A stretch of DNA of 64,000 nucleotides, taken from NCBI GenBank assembly GCA_017513135.1, contig JAFWDH010000018.1:1-64000 (forward strand). Reading direction: 5' to 3'. Shown here in pieces: positions 43,175 to 52,378 of this stretch. The position numbers and the translations under genes are program-made. This DNA comes from Oscillospiraceae bacterium. GTDB lineage: Bacteria; Bacillota; Clostridia; Oscillospirales; Ruminococcaceae. The notes under the pieces are model-generated. The model saw only the letters and a program-made list of their open reading frames with translations. It made no database searches and was not told where the DNA came from. Every line of letters starts with the position of its first letter. Within the stretch, counting starts at the first letter, position 1.

Positions 43175-43192
43175 TACAGGGTCACTGTATTG
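43172..43192. promoter_or_regulatory. perfect inverted repeat on the carboxylesterase promoter, candidate operator
   Basis: CAATACAG and CTGTATTG are perfect 8-base arms 5 bases apart. The repeat also covers the last codons of the flavodiiron gene. No T-run follows, so a terminator is unlikely. Confidence 0.55.
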
Positions 43193-44972
43193 GTTCAAAA
43201 TCCGCCGGGCCGTGCTTGCACAGCGGACATACGAAATCATCTGGAAGTTCATCTCCCTCGTATACATATCCGCAGACCTTGCACACGAAACCCTTCTTCC
43301 CATCTGTCTGAGGCTTCGGCTTGACGTTGCTCTGATAGTAGGTATATGTCATGGTGTCTCTGTCGGACATGACTCTGGCCTCCTCCACAGAGCAGATGAA
43401 CATGCCGTGTGTTTCCAGGTCAAGATACTGCTCGACCTTCAGCGACATGAACGCGTTTATATATTTTGTAAGGAACACAAGCCCGTTGTCCGAACGGACG
43501 ACCTCCTCTCCCGCGAACTTGTCAGCGTTCCTTCCGCTCTGGAACCCGAAATTCTGGAACACGCTGAAAGGAGCGTCTATCGAGAGGCAGTTGACGTTCA
43601 TGATGCCGGTCTGTTTTATCACGTGGTGTGAATAGTTCTGTTTATTTATGCAGACCGCCACCCTGTTGGGATTATCGGTGACCTGCGATACGGTGTTCAC
43701 GATGAGTCCGTTGTCTTTCGAGCCGTCATTGGAAGTGACTACATACAGACCGTACCCGATGCGGAAGAGCGCGGTAAGGTCCTTTTTGTTTGCTGTCTCC
43801 CCGCTTCGCGCGAGATAGTCCATACACAGCTCGTCAGCAAGGTCCTCGACCTGCTTTCTGCTCTCTTCGCTGAGCGCTGACATGAGTTTTACGCTGTGCT
43901 CCGCATAGATGATGTCCCTGCTCTTCTCCAGCATGTTCCTCATGGTCTTGGCTGCCAGAGGAGCCCAGGACCCGTTCTCCATCATAGCGACCTGTCTCTT
44001 CTGGAAGTTTCTCTCGGTCAGGTGTTCGATGAACTCCCTCATGAAAGGATATATATCTGCGTTGTAAGTGGTCGTTGCCAGCACTATCCTTCCGTACCTG
44101 AACGCATCCGCCACAGCTGCAGACATGTCTGATCTCGCCAGGTCGTACACGGCGACATCGGGGCATCCCTTTGCCCTGAGTTTATCGGCCAGCAGCTCGA
44201 CCGCCGCCTTCGTATGTCCGTAGACAGACGTGTATGCGATCATTATTCCGTCTTTTGTCACTGAGTATGAAGACCATCTGTCGTATCTGTCGATGTAGTA
44301 GCCGAGGTCCTCCTTAAGCACAGGTCCGTGCAGCGGGCAAATGATCTCTATGTCCAGCCCGGACGCTTTCTTCAGCAGAGCCTGCACCTGCTGCCCGTAC
44401 TTGCCGACGATCCCGAAGTAGTATCTCGCGGCTTCATCCTCCCAGGCTTCATCGCGGTCCAGCGCACCGAATTTCCCGAACCCGTCAGCCGAGAACAGGA
44501 TCTTATCCGTGCTGTCATACGTGACCATGACCTCAGGCCAGTGCACCATCGGAGCGGCAACGAAGGTCAGCGTATGCCTGCCGAGCTCCAGTATGTCTCC
44601 TTCTCCAACCACCACACGCCTGTCTTCAAATGCCGTTCCGAAGAAGTTCTGCATCATGGTGAATGCTTTTGCGGAAGAGACGATGACCGCCTCCGGGTAT
44701 GTTTTCATAAAATTAACGATGTTCGCGGAATGATCCGGTTCCATATGCTGGATGACAAGATAGTCCGGCTTTCTTCCGTTGAGTCCTTTTCCGAGATTAT
44801 CAAGCCACTCATGCGTGAAATTGCGGTCCACCGTATCCATGACTGCCGTTTTCTCATCAAGTATCAGGTATGAGTTGTACGACATGCCGTTAGGAACTTT
44901 ATACTGACCTTCAAATAGGTCGATCCTGTGATCGTTGACTCCGATATAAATGATGTCGCGGGTGATCTCCAT
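43182..44972 (-). CDS. four-domain flavodiiron protein (diiron/flavodoxin/flavin reductase/rubredoxin)
   Basis: A 596-residue oxygen- or NO-reducing protein. Diiron beta-lactamase-like domain (1-240) with complete ligands H76, E78, D80, H81, H144, D163 and H215; flavodoxin domain (about 243-385); flavin-reductase domain (about 395-540); rubredoxin at the end with C564, C567, C582 and C585. Having reductase and rubredoxin on one chain removes the need for separate partners. AAGGAG precedes the ATG; TATAAT on the minus strand at 45017-45022 is a likely -10. Role: protecting an anaerobe from oxygen or NO. Confidence 0.93.
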   Translation of the reverse strand: MEITRDIIYIGVNDHRIDLFEGQYKVPNGMSYNSYLILDEKTAVMDTVDRNFTHEWLDNLGKGLNGRKPDYLVIQHMEPDHSANIVNFMKTYPEAVIVSSAKAFTMMQNFFGTAFEDRRVVVGEGDILELGRHTLTFVAAPMVHWPEVMVTYDSTDKILFSADGFGKFGALDRDEAWEDEAARYYFGIVGKYGQQVQALLKKASGLDIEIICPLHGPVLKEDLGYYIDRYDRWSSYSVTKDGIMIAYTSVYGHTKAAVELLADKLRAKGCPDVAVYDLARSDMSAAVADAFRYGRIVLATTTYNADIYPFMREFIEHLTERNFQKRQVAMMENGSWAPLAAKTMRNMLEKSRDIIYAEHSVKLMSALSEESRKQVEDLADELCMDYLARSGETANKKDLTALFRIGYGLYVVTSNDGSKDNGLIVNTVSQVTDNPNRVAVCINKQNYSHHVIKQTGIMNVNCLSIDAPFSVFQNFGFQSGRNADKFAGEEVVRSDNGLVFLTKYINAFMSLKVEQYLDLETHGMFICSVEEARVMSDRDTMTYTYYQSNVKPKPQTDGKKGFVCKVCGYVYEGDELPDDFVCPLCKHGPADFEPIQ

Positions 44973-45052
44973 AGGTTACTTGCTCCTTGTATGTGTTTGG
45001 ATCTTTTTCTGCTTCAATTATACGGCTTCAGCAGCGGCGTCTTCCACGGTAT

Positions 45053-45970
45053 TCAGCAGGGCTCCTCGATATCCGTGACCCGTTCGATAAAGTTTTTCAG
45101 GTATTCCAGATACTTATCCGGCGCGACTATTGCTGATACGGCATGCTCTGCGCCGGGAATAATGTGTATCTCTTTATAGCCTCTGGCAGCCTCATACATA
45201 TCCTCAGAATTCCGGGGGCTTATCAGTCTGTCATCGCCGCCGTGGATAAACATGACTGGTATCGTGCTTCCTTCCAGTGCGTCTACAGGCCTCATGTCTT
45301 TGAATGAGCACCCGTATCTTATCATCAGTCCCAGGTTCTGCATATTGACAAGGAATCCCGGCATTCTGAGACTTTTCACCCCGCTTCTGAGCACGTTCTC
45401 TATGTCCGAGAATCCGCAGTCCGCCACGGCAAAATCCACCCTGGGGTTGTACTTCAGTGACATGACTGTTGAGGCGGCGCCGAGAGATTCACCGTGCAGT
45501 CCAAGCACAGTAATATCCGGATATCTCATTCTGGTATCTTCTGTGAGGAGGGCGAGGTCTCTGCCTTCCTTCATACCGTATGTGGTGGAAGTCTTTACGT
45601 TCTCTCCGTGACCTCTCAGATCATATATGATGCAGTTGAACCCGAGTTCACGGTACAGCCTCGCGTATTTCAGCGATCCCATACGGTTGTCAGTGATCCC
45701 ATGGGTGATGATCACATACCTGCTGCTCTCCTGAGGAGCCTTGAGCAGCTGTACGTTCAGGATATATCCCCCGTCTCCCTGTACTGTGTAGCTCACCTTC
45801 TCGGAACTTCCGTAGAATGAGGTATCATACCGTTCCGACTGCCAGTTCAGCGCCTCATCAAAAGTCTGTCTTCTTCCTCCGGTAATGAAACCCGCAAGAA
45901 GAATGCACGCCGTGATGAACAGTAAAGCTGCTCCCGCGATCACATATAGCATCTTTCTCATTCCCCTCAT
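45053..45970 (-). CDS. membrane-anchored alpha/beta hydrolase
   Basis: A 305-residue protein with an N-terminal signal anchor (about 8-28) and a serine hydrolase fold outside the membrane: ITHGITDNR, GLHGESLGA with the nucleophile Ser, HGGDDRLI with the acid, and PGAEHA with the His. Substrate unknown. Start is unsettled among ATG codons at 45970, 45961 and 45952; the first lies one base after the stop of the preceding gene, suggesting coupling. Confidence 0.82.
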   Translation of the reverse strand: MRGMRKMLYVIAGAALLFITACILLAGFITGGRRQTFDEALNWQSERYDTSFYGSSEKVSYTVQGDGGYILNVQLLKAPQESSRYVIITHGITDNRMGSLKYARLYRELGFNCIIYDLRGHGENVKTSTTYGMKEGRDLALLTEDTRMRYPDITVLGLHGESLGAASTVMSLKYNPRVDFAVADCGFSDIENVLRSGVKSLRMPGFLVNMQNLGLMIRYGCSFKDMRPVDALEGSTIPVMFIHGGDDRLISPRNSEDMYEAARGYKEIHIIPGAEHAVSAIVAPDKYLEYLKNFIERVTDIEEPC

Positions 45971-45971
45971 T

Positions 45972-47165
45972 TTAATCTGACTGATATCTGCATCCGTTGA
46001 ACCTTGCAAGACGCCTGACTGCCGCCTCTATCCTTGCAGAGAGCCTTACTGTCTGCTTCACGCCGGGTTCAAGCCATATGCCGTTTACGCTGAGCACCGC
46101 GTTTTTCCTGTCCGCTTTCGGATCTATCCTTCCTATGAACCTGTCTCCGCAGATCATGGGGAGTACGTAATAGCCGTACTTTCGTCTCGCCGGCGGCGTG
46201 TATATCTCCCAGGAGTATCTGAAATCCCAGAGCGCCTCTATCAGTCTCCGGTCCCAGAGCATAGGATCAAGAGGAGCGAGAAACTCAAGTCTGGGCGTCA
46301 GATCCGCGCATCCGCTGAGAACAGACTCCATCAGAGGAAGGTCTGAGCTCAGGATGTACAGTGGAGTCCTGACAGACTCGACTCTCACCTCGGCGATCCT
46401 TCCGGTCCTCTCCAGCCAGCTGAACGTCTCATCCCTCTGAGATGCTGTCATGCTTATGCCGAGCCACGCGTCGGAACGTCTGTTCCACATCATCCCGACA
46501 GCTCCTATGCGCCTCAGGACGCGCCACTCCAGGAACTCGTCTTCATCTCTGCACGGGTTCGGAGCCTTCAGCAGTTCCTGCGGAAGATATCGTTCAGTGA
46601 GATCGTAGTACTTTCTGGATCCTGTCTTATGATGGATGAGCAGGACTCCGTCAGTGTAAAGCTGTTCAAGGACCGATCTGGCCGCCTGCGAATCCGATTC
46701 CCAGTTTCCGCTCCAGTGCATGGATGAATGCCAGAAGATCTTTCCTTCCACGGGCAGGGAGTCGCTGCTGACCGGTCCGTTTTCCCTGATATATTCCAGA
46801 GCTGTTTTTTCCAGTTCCGGTATACCTTCAAATCCCTTGCCGTGCCGTTCGCTCCTTTCCCTGTATCCGGAAAAGAACGGCCAGTCCTCGCTTGGCCATA
46901 TGGACAGTTCCTTGTCTGTATAGTCCACCAGCAGCCGGTCCCTGTACAGCAGTTCCTCAAGCATCTGCTTCCTGAACCCTTTTACCCTTGACTGCAGCGT
47001 AAGCTCAGCATTTCTGCCGCAGGCGTCCACCGGATCGAACTGGATACAGCCCGCCTGGCGCACATAACGGTAGGCACCGTCTTTACCGGCAAAGCGGTGT
47101 CTGCCTATGAGTCCCTGCTTTACAAGCATGAACTGTCTCGCCTGGTCAAGTGATATTGTCAGCAT
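45972..47165 (-). CDS. YcaQ-like winged-helix DNA glycosylase family protein
   Basis: A 397-residue protein of the HTH_42/YcaQ family, whose studied members unhook interstrand DNA crosslinks. Three winged-helix-like parts can be traced; conserved stretches are QFDPVDACGRNAELTLQSRV near the N-terminus and LAPLDPMLWDRRLIE in the middle. Role in this organism is inferred from family only. GAGG lies upstream of the ATG; the next gene starts one base after its stop. Confidence 0.8.
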   Translation of the reverse strand: MLTISLDQARQFMLVKQGLIGRHRFAGKDGAYRYVRQAGCIQFDPVDACGRNAELTLQSRVKGFRKQMLEELLYRDRLLVDYTDKELSIWPSEDWPFFSGYRERSERHGKGFEGIPELEKTALEYIRENGPVSSDSLPVEGKIFWHSSMHWSGNWESDSQAARSVLEQLYTDGVLLIHHKTGSRKYYDLTERYLPQELLKAPNPCRDEDEFLEWRVLRRIGAVGMMWNRRSDAWLGISMTASQRDETFSWLERTGRIAEVRVESVRTPLYILSSDLPLMESVLSGCADLTPRLEFLAPLDPMLWDRRLIEALWDFRYSWEIYTPPARRKYGYYVLPMICGDRFIGRIDPKADRKNAVLSVNGIWLEPGVKQTVRLSARIEAAVRRLARFNGCRYQSD

Positions 47166-47267
47166 AAGAACCTCTGATTGCCGCGGACTGCGCTGCGGTC
47201 ATTTCCGATAGGGCAGCTTATATCTCTATCAGAATGATATCACATTAATCCGACCTTCCGGCGATGC

Positions 47268-47296
47268 TTGTGCCTCAAATCAGTCAATCGTATAAT
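47268..47296 (+). promoter_or_regulatory. promoter of azlCD
   Basis: TTGTGC (47268-47273), 17-base spacer, TATAAT (47291-47296). In the leader, CCGCAGA and TCTGCGG (47343-47361) form a hairpin just before the AAAGG ribosome site. Confidence 0.6.
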
Positions 47297-47380
47297 TGAC
47301 TCGACAGCGATCTGAATATATGCAGTTTCGCTTGCTTATTATCCGCAGAAGAGGTCTGCGGAACAGAAAGGTCTGAACGT

Positions 47381-48112
47381 ATGCAGGATCAAACCAATTC
47401 GCACAGCAGCCGCATATTCGCTCAGGGTGCGAGAGACGGTATACCTATAGGGCTCGGATACTTTGCAGTTGCATTTTCGCTCGGTATCTCTGCCAGGGCA
47501 GCCGGTCTTGACCCGTTTCAGGCATTCACCGCCAGCCTGCTGACCATAGCGTCAGCGGGAGAGTACGCTGCTTTCACTCTCATAGCTGCCGGTGCCTCAT
47601 ACCTAGAGATGGCGGCGGTCATCTTTATAACGAACTGCAGATATATACTGATGAGCTGCGCCATGAGCCAGAGGCTGGATCCCTCAACTTCAACGGGACA
47701 CCGCATCGGTATGGGTGCATTCATCACTGACGAGATATTCGGCGCAAGCATATCCAGGGACGGATATCTTGTTCCGTCATACACTTATGGTCTCGCCTCC
47801 ACCTCCGTGCTTCCTTGGGCTTTGGGGACCATGTTCGGCGTGATAGCCGGAAACATACTTCCTTCTTCTGTGGTCACCGCTTTGAGCGTATCCATTTTCG
47901 GCATGTTCATCGCAATAATAGTCCCGCCTTCCAGAAAAGATCCGGTAGTGATGGGCACGGTGCTGGTCAGTTTTCTGCTGAGCTGGATGTCAGCAAAGAT
48001 ACCTGTACTTTCATCTGTATCAGAAGGCACCAGGATAATGCTTCTTACTGTTATCGTAGCTTCCGCTGCCGCGGTGCTGTTTCCGGTAAAGGAGGCGGAT
48101 GACGATGAATAA
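47381..48112 (+). CDS. azlC: AzlC-family branched-chain amino-acid exporter, large subunit
   Basis: A 243-residue membrane protein with about seven spans. GARDGIPIGLGYFAVAFSLG at the N-terminus and NCRYILMSCAMSQR are family signatures. With AzlD it exports branched-chain amino acids or analogues. It overlaps azlD by 8 bases. Confidence 0.92.
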   Translation: MQDQTNSHSSRIFAQGARDGIPIGLGYFAVAFSLGISARAAGLDPFQAFTASLLTIASAGEYAAFTLIAAGASYLEMAAVIFITNCRYILMSCAMSQRLDPSTSTGHRIGMGAFITDEIFGASISRDGYLVPSYTYGLASTSVLPWALGTMFGVIAGNILPSSVVTALSVSIFGMFIAIIVPPSRKDPVVMGTVLVSFLLSWMSAKIPVLSSVSEGTRIMLLTVIVASAAAVLFPVKEADDDE

Positions 48113-48404
48113 CTATCTTTACATAGCTGTTATGGCAGGCGTATCATTCCTGATACGGGTACTTCCCATGACTATAATCAGGAAACAGATAAAAAGCCGT
48201 TTCATCAGATCCTTCCTGTTCTATGTCCCCTATGTCACTCTTGCGGTAATGACATTTCCCGCTATAATCACCGCTTCATCCAATCCGCTGTCCGGAGCTG
48301 TCGCCCTTGCCGCCGGGATAGTTCTTGCCTGGTTCGGAGGAGGACTGTTCCCGGTCGCGGTCCTCTGCAGCGTAACAGTCTTCATCATTGACTCTCTTCT
48401 GTGA
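48105..48404 (+). CDS. azlD: AzlD-family exporter subunit
   Basis: A 99-residue partner of AzlC with four spans; SFLIRVLPMTIIRKQ is typical. Two ATG codons are possible: 48099 is only three bases from AGGAGG and 48105 is nine, so the latter is listed. Confidence 0.9.
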   Translation: MNNYLYIAVMAGVSFLIRVLPMTIIRKQIKSRFIRSFLFYVPYVTLAVMTFPAIITASSNPLSGAVALAAGIVLAWFGGGLFPVAVLCSVTVFIIDSLL

Positions 48405-48444
48405 CCGGACAGTACAGCCCAGCCTCCTGTCGCCGAAGGTATGA

Positions 48445-48473
48445 TTGACTTTCAATCTCCATTAACTTATTTT
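48445..48473 (+). promoter_or_regulatory. promoter of the aldo/keto reductase gene
   Basis: TTGACT (48445-48450), 17-base spacer, TATTTT (48468-48473). Confidence 0.6.
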
Positions 48474-48527
48474 GAATACGGACAGATAAACACCGAAACA
48501 TGAATTACTGAATAAGTGAGGTTTTAA

Positions 48528-49643
48528 ATGGCAAACGACATGGTAAACAAATTCAAACTCGGATTCGGACTCATGCGCCTTCCCCGGCTCGATGACGGTT
48601 CGATAGATGTCCCGCAGGTCTCCAAGATGGTCGATCTGTTTCTGGAAGCCGGAGGCACATATTTCGACACAGCGTTCGCATATCAGGGTTCAGAGGAAGC
48701 CATTAAGAAAGCTCTGGTAGAAAGATATCCCAGAGACAGTTACACCCTCGCCACAAAACTGATGTGCAATGACGAGGTCAATGACGAAGAGACCGCCAAG
48801 AAAGAGCTTCTAACCAGTCTCGAGAGGACCGGTGCAGGTTACTTCGATTATTACCTCCTGCATGCGTTGCAGCGCGGAAACTACGAAAAATATGACCGTT
48901 TCCACCTCTGGGACTACGTAAAAGAACTCAAGGAGAAAGGCTTGATTAAGCACTACGGATTCTCCTTCCATGCCGATCCCGAGCTTCTTGAAGAACTGCT
49001 CACGAAACATCCGGACGTGGATTTCGTACAGCTTCAGATCAACTACGCCGACTGGGAGAATCCCGGTGTCAATTCAAAGAAGAATCTTGAGATCTGCAAA
49101 GCACACGGAAAGCCCGTAACGGTTATGGAGCCCGTGAAGGGCGGCATCCTTGCCGATCCCATTGATTCCGTAAAGGCGATACTCGACGCAGAGAACACCG
49201 GCATGTCCTATTCATCATGGGCCATCCGCTTCGTATGCAGCCAGGAAGGCATCTTCACGGTCCTCAGCGGCATGAGCAACATAGAGCAGATGGAGGACAA
49301 CCTGTCCTACATGAAGAATTTCAAACCGCTCGATGAGCATGAGGTCAAGGTGATCGAAGCCTGCCAGGCAGCTCTTAACGCAGACCAGTCGATCCCCTGC
49401 ACCGCCTGTCATTACTGCACCGAGGGATGCCCGATGAGCATCCCGATCCCTGAGATCTTCGCAGTCGAGAACCGCAAGAAGGGCAGCCCCGAATTCAGGA
49501 CAAAACGCGAGTACACGATCGTAACTCAGGGAAGAGGCCAGGCGAGCGACTGCATCCAGTGCGGCCAGTGCGAAGGCATCTGCCCGCAGCATCTTCCGAT
49601 CATCTCCCTGCTGGAGAGATGCAGGGAGATCGAGAACTACTGA
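48528..49643 (+). CDS. aldo/keto reductase with C-terminal 4Fe-4S ferredoxin motifs
   Basis: A 371-residue cytoplasmic oxidoreductase. Residues 1-270 are the aldo/keto reductase barrel (FDTAFAYQGSE with Asp and Tyr of the active site, LATKL, LLHAL). The C-terminus has two cysteine motifs: CTACHYCTEGCP, as in a 4Fe-4S ferredoxin, and CIQCGQCEGICPQ. This type is common in anaerobes; ferredoxin or flavodoxin may replace NADPH. GTGAGG precedes the ATG. Single gene with promoter and terminator. Confidence 0.9.
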   Translation: MANDMVNKFKLGFGLMRLPRLDDGSIDVPQVSKMVDLFLEAGGTYFDTAFAYQGSEEAIKKALVERYPRDSYTLATKLMCNDEVNDEETAKKELLTSLERTGAGYFDYYLLHALQRGNYEKYDRFHLWDYVKELKEKGLIKHYGFSFHADPELLEELLTKHPDVDFVQLQINYADWENPGVNSKKNLEICKAHGKPVTVMEPVKGGILADPIDSVKAILDAENTGMSYSSWAIRFVCSQEGIFTVLSGMSNIEQMEDNLSYMKNFKPLDEHEVKVIEACQAALNADQSIPCTACHYCTEGCPMSIPIPEIFAVENRKKGSPEFRTKREYTIVTQGRGQASDCIQCGQCEGICPQHLPIISLLERCREIENY

Positions 49644-49705
49644 TCTTCCCCTTACTTGCCTGCAGGCGTTATATGACCACCTTCATCCGAACTCAGTCAA
49701 GATAC

Positions 49706-49748
49706 AAGAACAAGGCATCTTCTTCAGGAAGATGCCTTGTTCTTTTTT
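49706..49748 (+). terminator. terminator of the aldo/keto reductase gene
   Basis: AAGAACAAGGCATCTTC and its complement form a 17-base perfect stem with a 5-base loop and T-rich end. Confidence 0.95.
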
Positions 49749-49805
49749 CAGTTCCTTATTCGTTCATCGGCGGACATCCGCATCGCTGTCCCGGCTTCTT
49801 CACGT

Positions 49806-49973
49806 TTACAGTCCGGAGAAGAACGTTGCCAGGATCAGAAGGCATGCGCTTGCCACCGCAAGCCAGAAGCCGACCGTAAGCGGAGCGAGTCCGGTGAAAT
49901 TGACTGCAAGCGCAGCCACCAGCAGAATAAGTGCGATTATCCACGATAACTGTTTCGGTGCATTGAGTTTCAT
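49806..49973 (-). CDS. 55-residue two-span membrane protein
   Basis: A short gene: MKLNAPKQLSW, then two hydrophobic spans (about 11-30 and 33-52) joined by NFTGLAP. AAAGGAG lies seven bases before the ATG and is the main support. I recognise the LNAPKQ(L/V)SWIIA opening as common in small Clostridia membrane proteins, but no function is known. A perfect dyad (50011-50028) lies upstream. Confidence 0.8.
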   Translation of the reverse strand: MKLNAPKQLSWIIALILLVAALAVNFTGLAPLTVGFWLAVASACLLILATFFSGL

Positions 49974-50010
49974 GCCTGTCTCCTTTCAGCTGATCACATG
50001 ACGATGACTG

Positions 50011-50028
50011 TTCGGACAATGGTCCGAA
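50011..50028. promoter_or_regulatory. perfect dyad upstream of the 55-residue membrane protein gene
   Basis: TTCGGAC and GTCCGAA are perfect 7-base arms 4 bases apart, about 40 bases before the start codon. It looks like a binding site for a dimeric repressor; no regulator gene is adjacent. Confidence 0.5.
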
Positions 50029-50073
50029 TCGTTATTTATGGCTCAATTCTACAAAGAATCACATTCAAGTGTC

Positions 50074-50108
50074 AAAGGGCGCCTTCCTGTTTTCAGGAGT
50101 GCGCCTTT
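50074..50108 (-). terminator. hairpin after the M50-type gene
   Basis: Minus strand: AAAGGCGC...CTCCTG pairs imperfectly with CAGGA...GGCGCCCTTT. The T-tract is weak. Confidence 0.5.
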
Positions 50109-50124
50109 AAACCGCCTATTCCGG

Positions 50125-51249
50125 CTATGTATCCGAAGCCGTCTCTTTTCTCACAAGACCGATGAGTTCTCTCTCTGACTCGATCTCTATCGGATTGGGA
50201 TAAGACTTTGCCGTTTTCTCAAAAGCTGTCATGGCGGAATCTGCTTTTGCTCTGTCATTCTCCGCAAGCGCCGCTACCGCGTACTCTGTGCGTATGACGG
50301 AAGGGAAAGCTCTCATCTGCTTGAGAATGGCTGCCGTATCCTTCTCCCTTATGGCGGACAGATCAGCTTCACCGCCCTTCTCAAGAACCTCCAGAAAGAC
50401 TGCGTCATTTACCAGCAAAGCCCTGTAGAGCGGCGCGATCGAGACCTCTTCCGAACACAGCAGTCTGATCCTTTCCCCGGCCTTTTCAAAATCCTTGCTG
50501 TCCATCGCCCTGTTCTCGCCGAATACAGCAATCGCCGCGATCAGAGGATTTTTGAGATCGGCTCCCTCTCTGAGAGAAAACCATTCGTCAGGCATATCCT
50601 TCAGGCGTATGCCCTCTCCCTGCTGCTGGCTTATCTTCAGCTGCTTCCAGAACGAATCCACTGCCTCCGGATCCTTCCCCAGATGAGCGGCGTTATAGCC
50701 GTCATTGGGGACTGCCCCCATGCCTGACGGAATTCCGTTTGTAAGTGCAAGGTATATCCCCACAACGGCGAGAACGGCAAAGAAATACCATCCTCTTACG
50801 CCGGTTCCGAGAAGGAGGCAGATGAACACCGACAGAGCTGCCGAGATCAGGTTCATCAGAACTCCGCCCAGATTGTACAGAACATACGGCACCCTTCCGT
50901 CGACCGGTTCCGGTGGTCCCATAAGGCACTGACCCGCGGTCCCGCTCAGGTTGAGCTTTCTCAGCACGATCCTTCCGTCTTCCTTTTTAAGCATGAAGCT
51001 CAGTATCCGGAAAGAAGAGAAGCTGTACCCCGTGAGCAGTCCGAAGACGAGGTGTCCCGCCTCGTGGATTATGAGCTGGATAAAAAAGGCAACAAGAATG
51101 AATGCCGCCGTTATCAGTGTTCTAAGAACCGCACTGCTGACATCCAGACTCAGGAATGACAGCGCAGATGCAACCGCTCCCGTGACAACAGCAAGCCCAA
51201 CGCTCAACGCACGGAACAGATTTTCTCCCGATGCCGACTTCTTCTTCAC
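50125..51249 (-). CDS. M50-type membrane metalloprotease-like protein
   Basis: A 374-residue protein with about five spans. HEAGH (H62, E63, H66) is the zinc motif inside a span, and NDGYNA further on resembles the third-ligand motif of site-2 proteases. The C-terminal 170 residues are a soluble helical region, possibly TPR-like. Start is a GTG at 51249 with GGGAG eight bases upstream. Role unknown; intramembrane proteolysis is inferred. Confidence 0.75.
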   Translation of the reverse strand: MKKKSASGENLFRALSVGLAVVTGAVASALSFLSLDVSSAVLRTLITAAFILVAFFIQLIIHEAGHLVFGLLTGYSFSSFRILSFMLKKEDGRIVLRKLNLSGTAGQCLMGPPEPVDGRVPYVLYNLGGVLMNLISAALSVFICLLLGTGVRGWYFFAVLAVVGIYLALTNGIPSGMGAVPNDGYNAAHLGKDPEAVDSFWKQLKISQQQGEGIRLKDMPDEWFSLREGADLKNPLIAAIAVFGENRAMDSKDFEKAGERIRLLCSEEVSIAPLYRALLVNDAVFLEVLEKGGEADLSAIREKDTAAILKQMRAFPSVIRTEYAVAALAENDRAKADSAMTAFEKTAKSYPNPIEIESERELIGLVRKETASDT

Positions 51250-51268
51250 TCTTTTTTCTCCCTGTCTC

Positions 51269-52315
51269 TTATCTGCCGTAATCCCTGAACGCGAGGTTAA
51301 TATCCACGTTTCCGTCTATCCCGTCTATATGGCCTTCGCTTGTGTACTGCCAGATCCCGAACTCATATGGATATCGCGGCTTGTAAAAGTACTGTGCCAG
51401 CCACTTTTCATACTTGCCCAGGCGCTCCGGCTGCATCTCGCCGCAGAGCATCCTCATATTTCCGTAGATCATCGGAGTGTATCCTGCGTCGGAGATCCTG
51501 TCGCAGAACGCTATTGCGATATCAGTCCTGCGCTCCGGAGTCAGGTCGCGGGTCCTTGAGGAAGCGGACTCTTCCAGTTCCATATCAAACACTATCGGCC
51601 ATGAGACATCGTAGCCCGCGATCAGCTGAAGTATGTATTCAGCCTCCTCGACGGCCTCCGCTGGAGTCGCAGCCTGTGAATAAAAGTAGACTCCTACGGG
51701 TATCCCGTTCTCGTTCGCTCCGGAAAGGTTGTTTATGAGCGTGTCATCCTCGTAGATGTTCCCTGACTCGTATCCCCTGTACCCGGCACGAAGAAAAGCG
51801 AACTTCACTCCGTCATTCTTTACCGCAGCCCAGTCTATATCTCCCTGCCATGTGGAGACGTCGATGCCCTTGAGTCCCACTCTTCCTTTTCCGTCCGTGT
51901 ATCCTTTCAGCTCGCTCTTCTTATCCGTGACTATTCTGTCAAGATCGTAGTCATGCCGGTTCAGCTTATCCGAAAGCGGGGCGTAGATGTATTTCTCACC
52001 ATCGTAATAGACCGCCTTGTCGCTGAATATCATCGACATCAGTTCAGTTAGTGACACCGCATCCCTCGCTTTCTGTTTGATGGTCTCCCTGCTGTAATAG
52101 ATCTCGCCGTTTGACAGCTCGACACCTTCTGATGAAGCCATCAGCTCTTCGATATCCACCGGCTCGCTGAGTTCCTCCTCCAGCTGAGCGATGCGGTCAT
52201 TGAGTTCTCTGTTACCAGCCCTGATTTTTAAGAAGCCGACGGCGAGGGCCACTGAAAGCAGTGACAGGAGACAAACCAGAATGATAAGGATCGCTTTTCC
52301 ATGCCTCTGTTCCAT
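51269..52315 (-). CDS. membrane-anchored GH25 lysozyme
   Basis: A 348-residue protein: signal anchor (about 8-27), coiled region (33-50), a stalk domain (60-145), then a GH25 muramidase domain (about 148-348) with GIDVSTWQGDIDW, FDMELEE (catalytic Asp-x-Glu) and QYTSEGHIDGIDGNVDIN. It cuts peptidoglycan glycan strands while tied to the outer face of the membrane, suggesting wall remodelling rather than defence. GGAGAG precedes the ATG. Confidence 0.9.
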   Translation of the reverse strand: MEQRHGKAILIILVCLLSLLSVALAVGFLKIRAGNRELNDRIAQLEEELSEPVDIEELMASSEGVELSNGEIYYSRETIKQKARDAVSLTELMSMIFSDKAVYYDGEKYIYAPLSDKLNRHDYDLDRIVTDKKSELKGYTDGKGRVGLKGIDVSTWQGDIDWAAVKNDGVKFAFLRAGYRGYESGNIYEDDTLINNLSGANENGIPVGVYFYSQAATPAEAVEEAEYILQLIAGYDVSWPIVFDMELEESASSRTRDLTPERRTDIAIAFCDRISDAGYTPMIYGNMRMLCGEMQPERLGKYEKWLAQYFYKPRYPYEFGIWQYTSEGHIDGIDGNVDINLAFRDYGR

Positions 52316-52378
52316 GTATTACTCTCCGTAATATTATATTTGGATTATACGAATATTTGAATTCCCGGAACCAGTTGA

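Noticed and set aside
43172..43192. Terminator of the flavodiiron gene
   Set aside because: The stem is good but no T-run follows on the minus strand, and it overlaps a near-ideal promoter.
49756..50019. 87-residue frame overlapping the small membrane protein
   Set aside because: Out of frame with the ribosome-site-supported 55-residue gene; composition is unlike a real protein and its start lacks a ribosome site.
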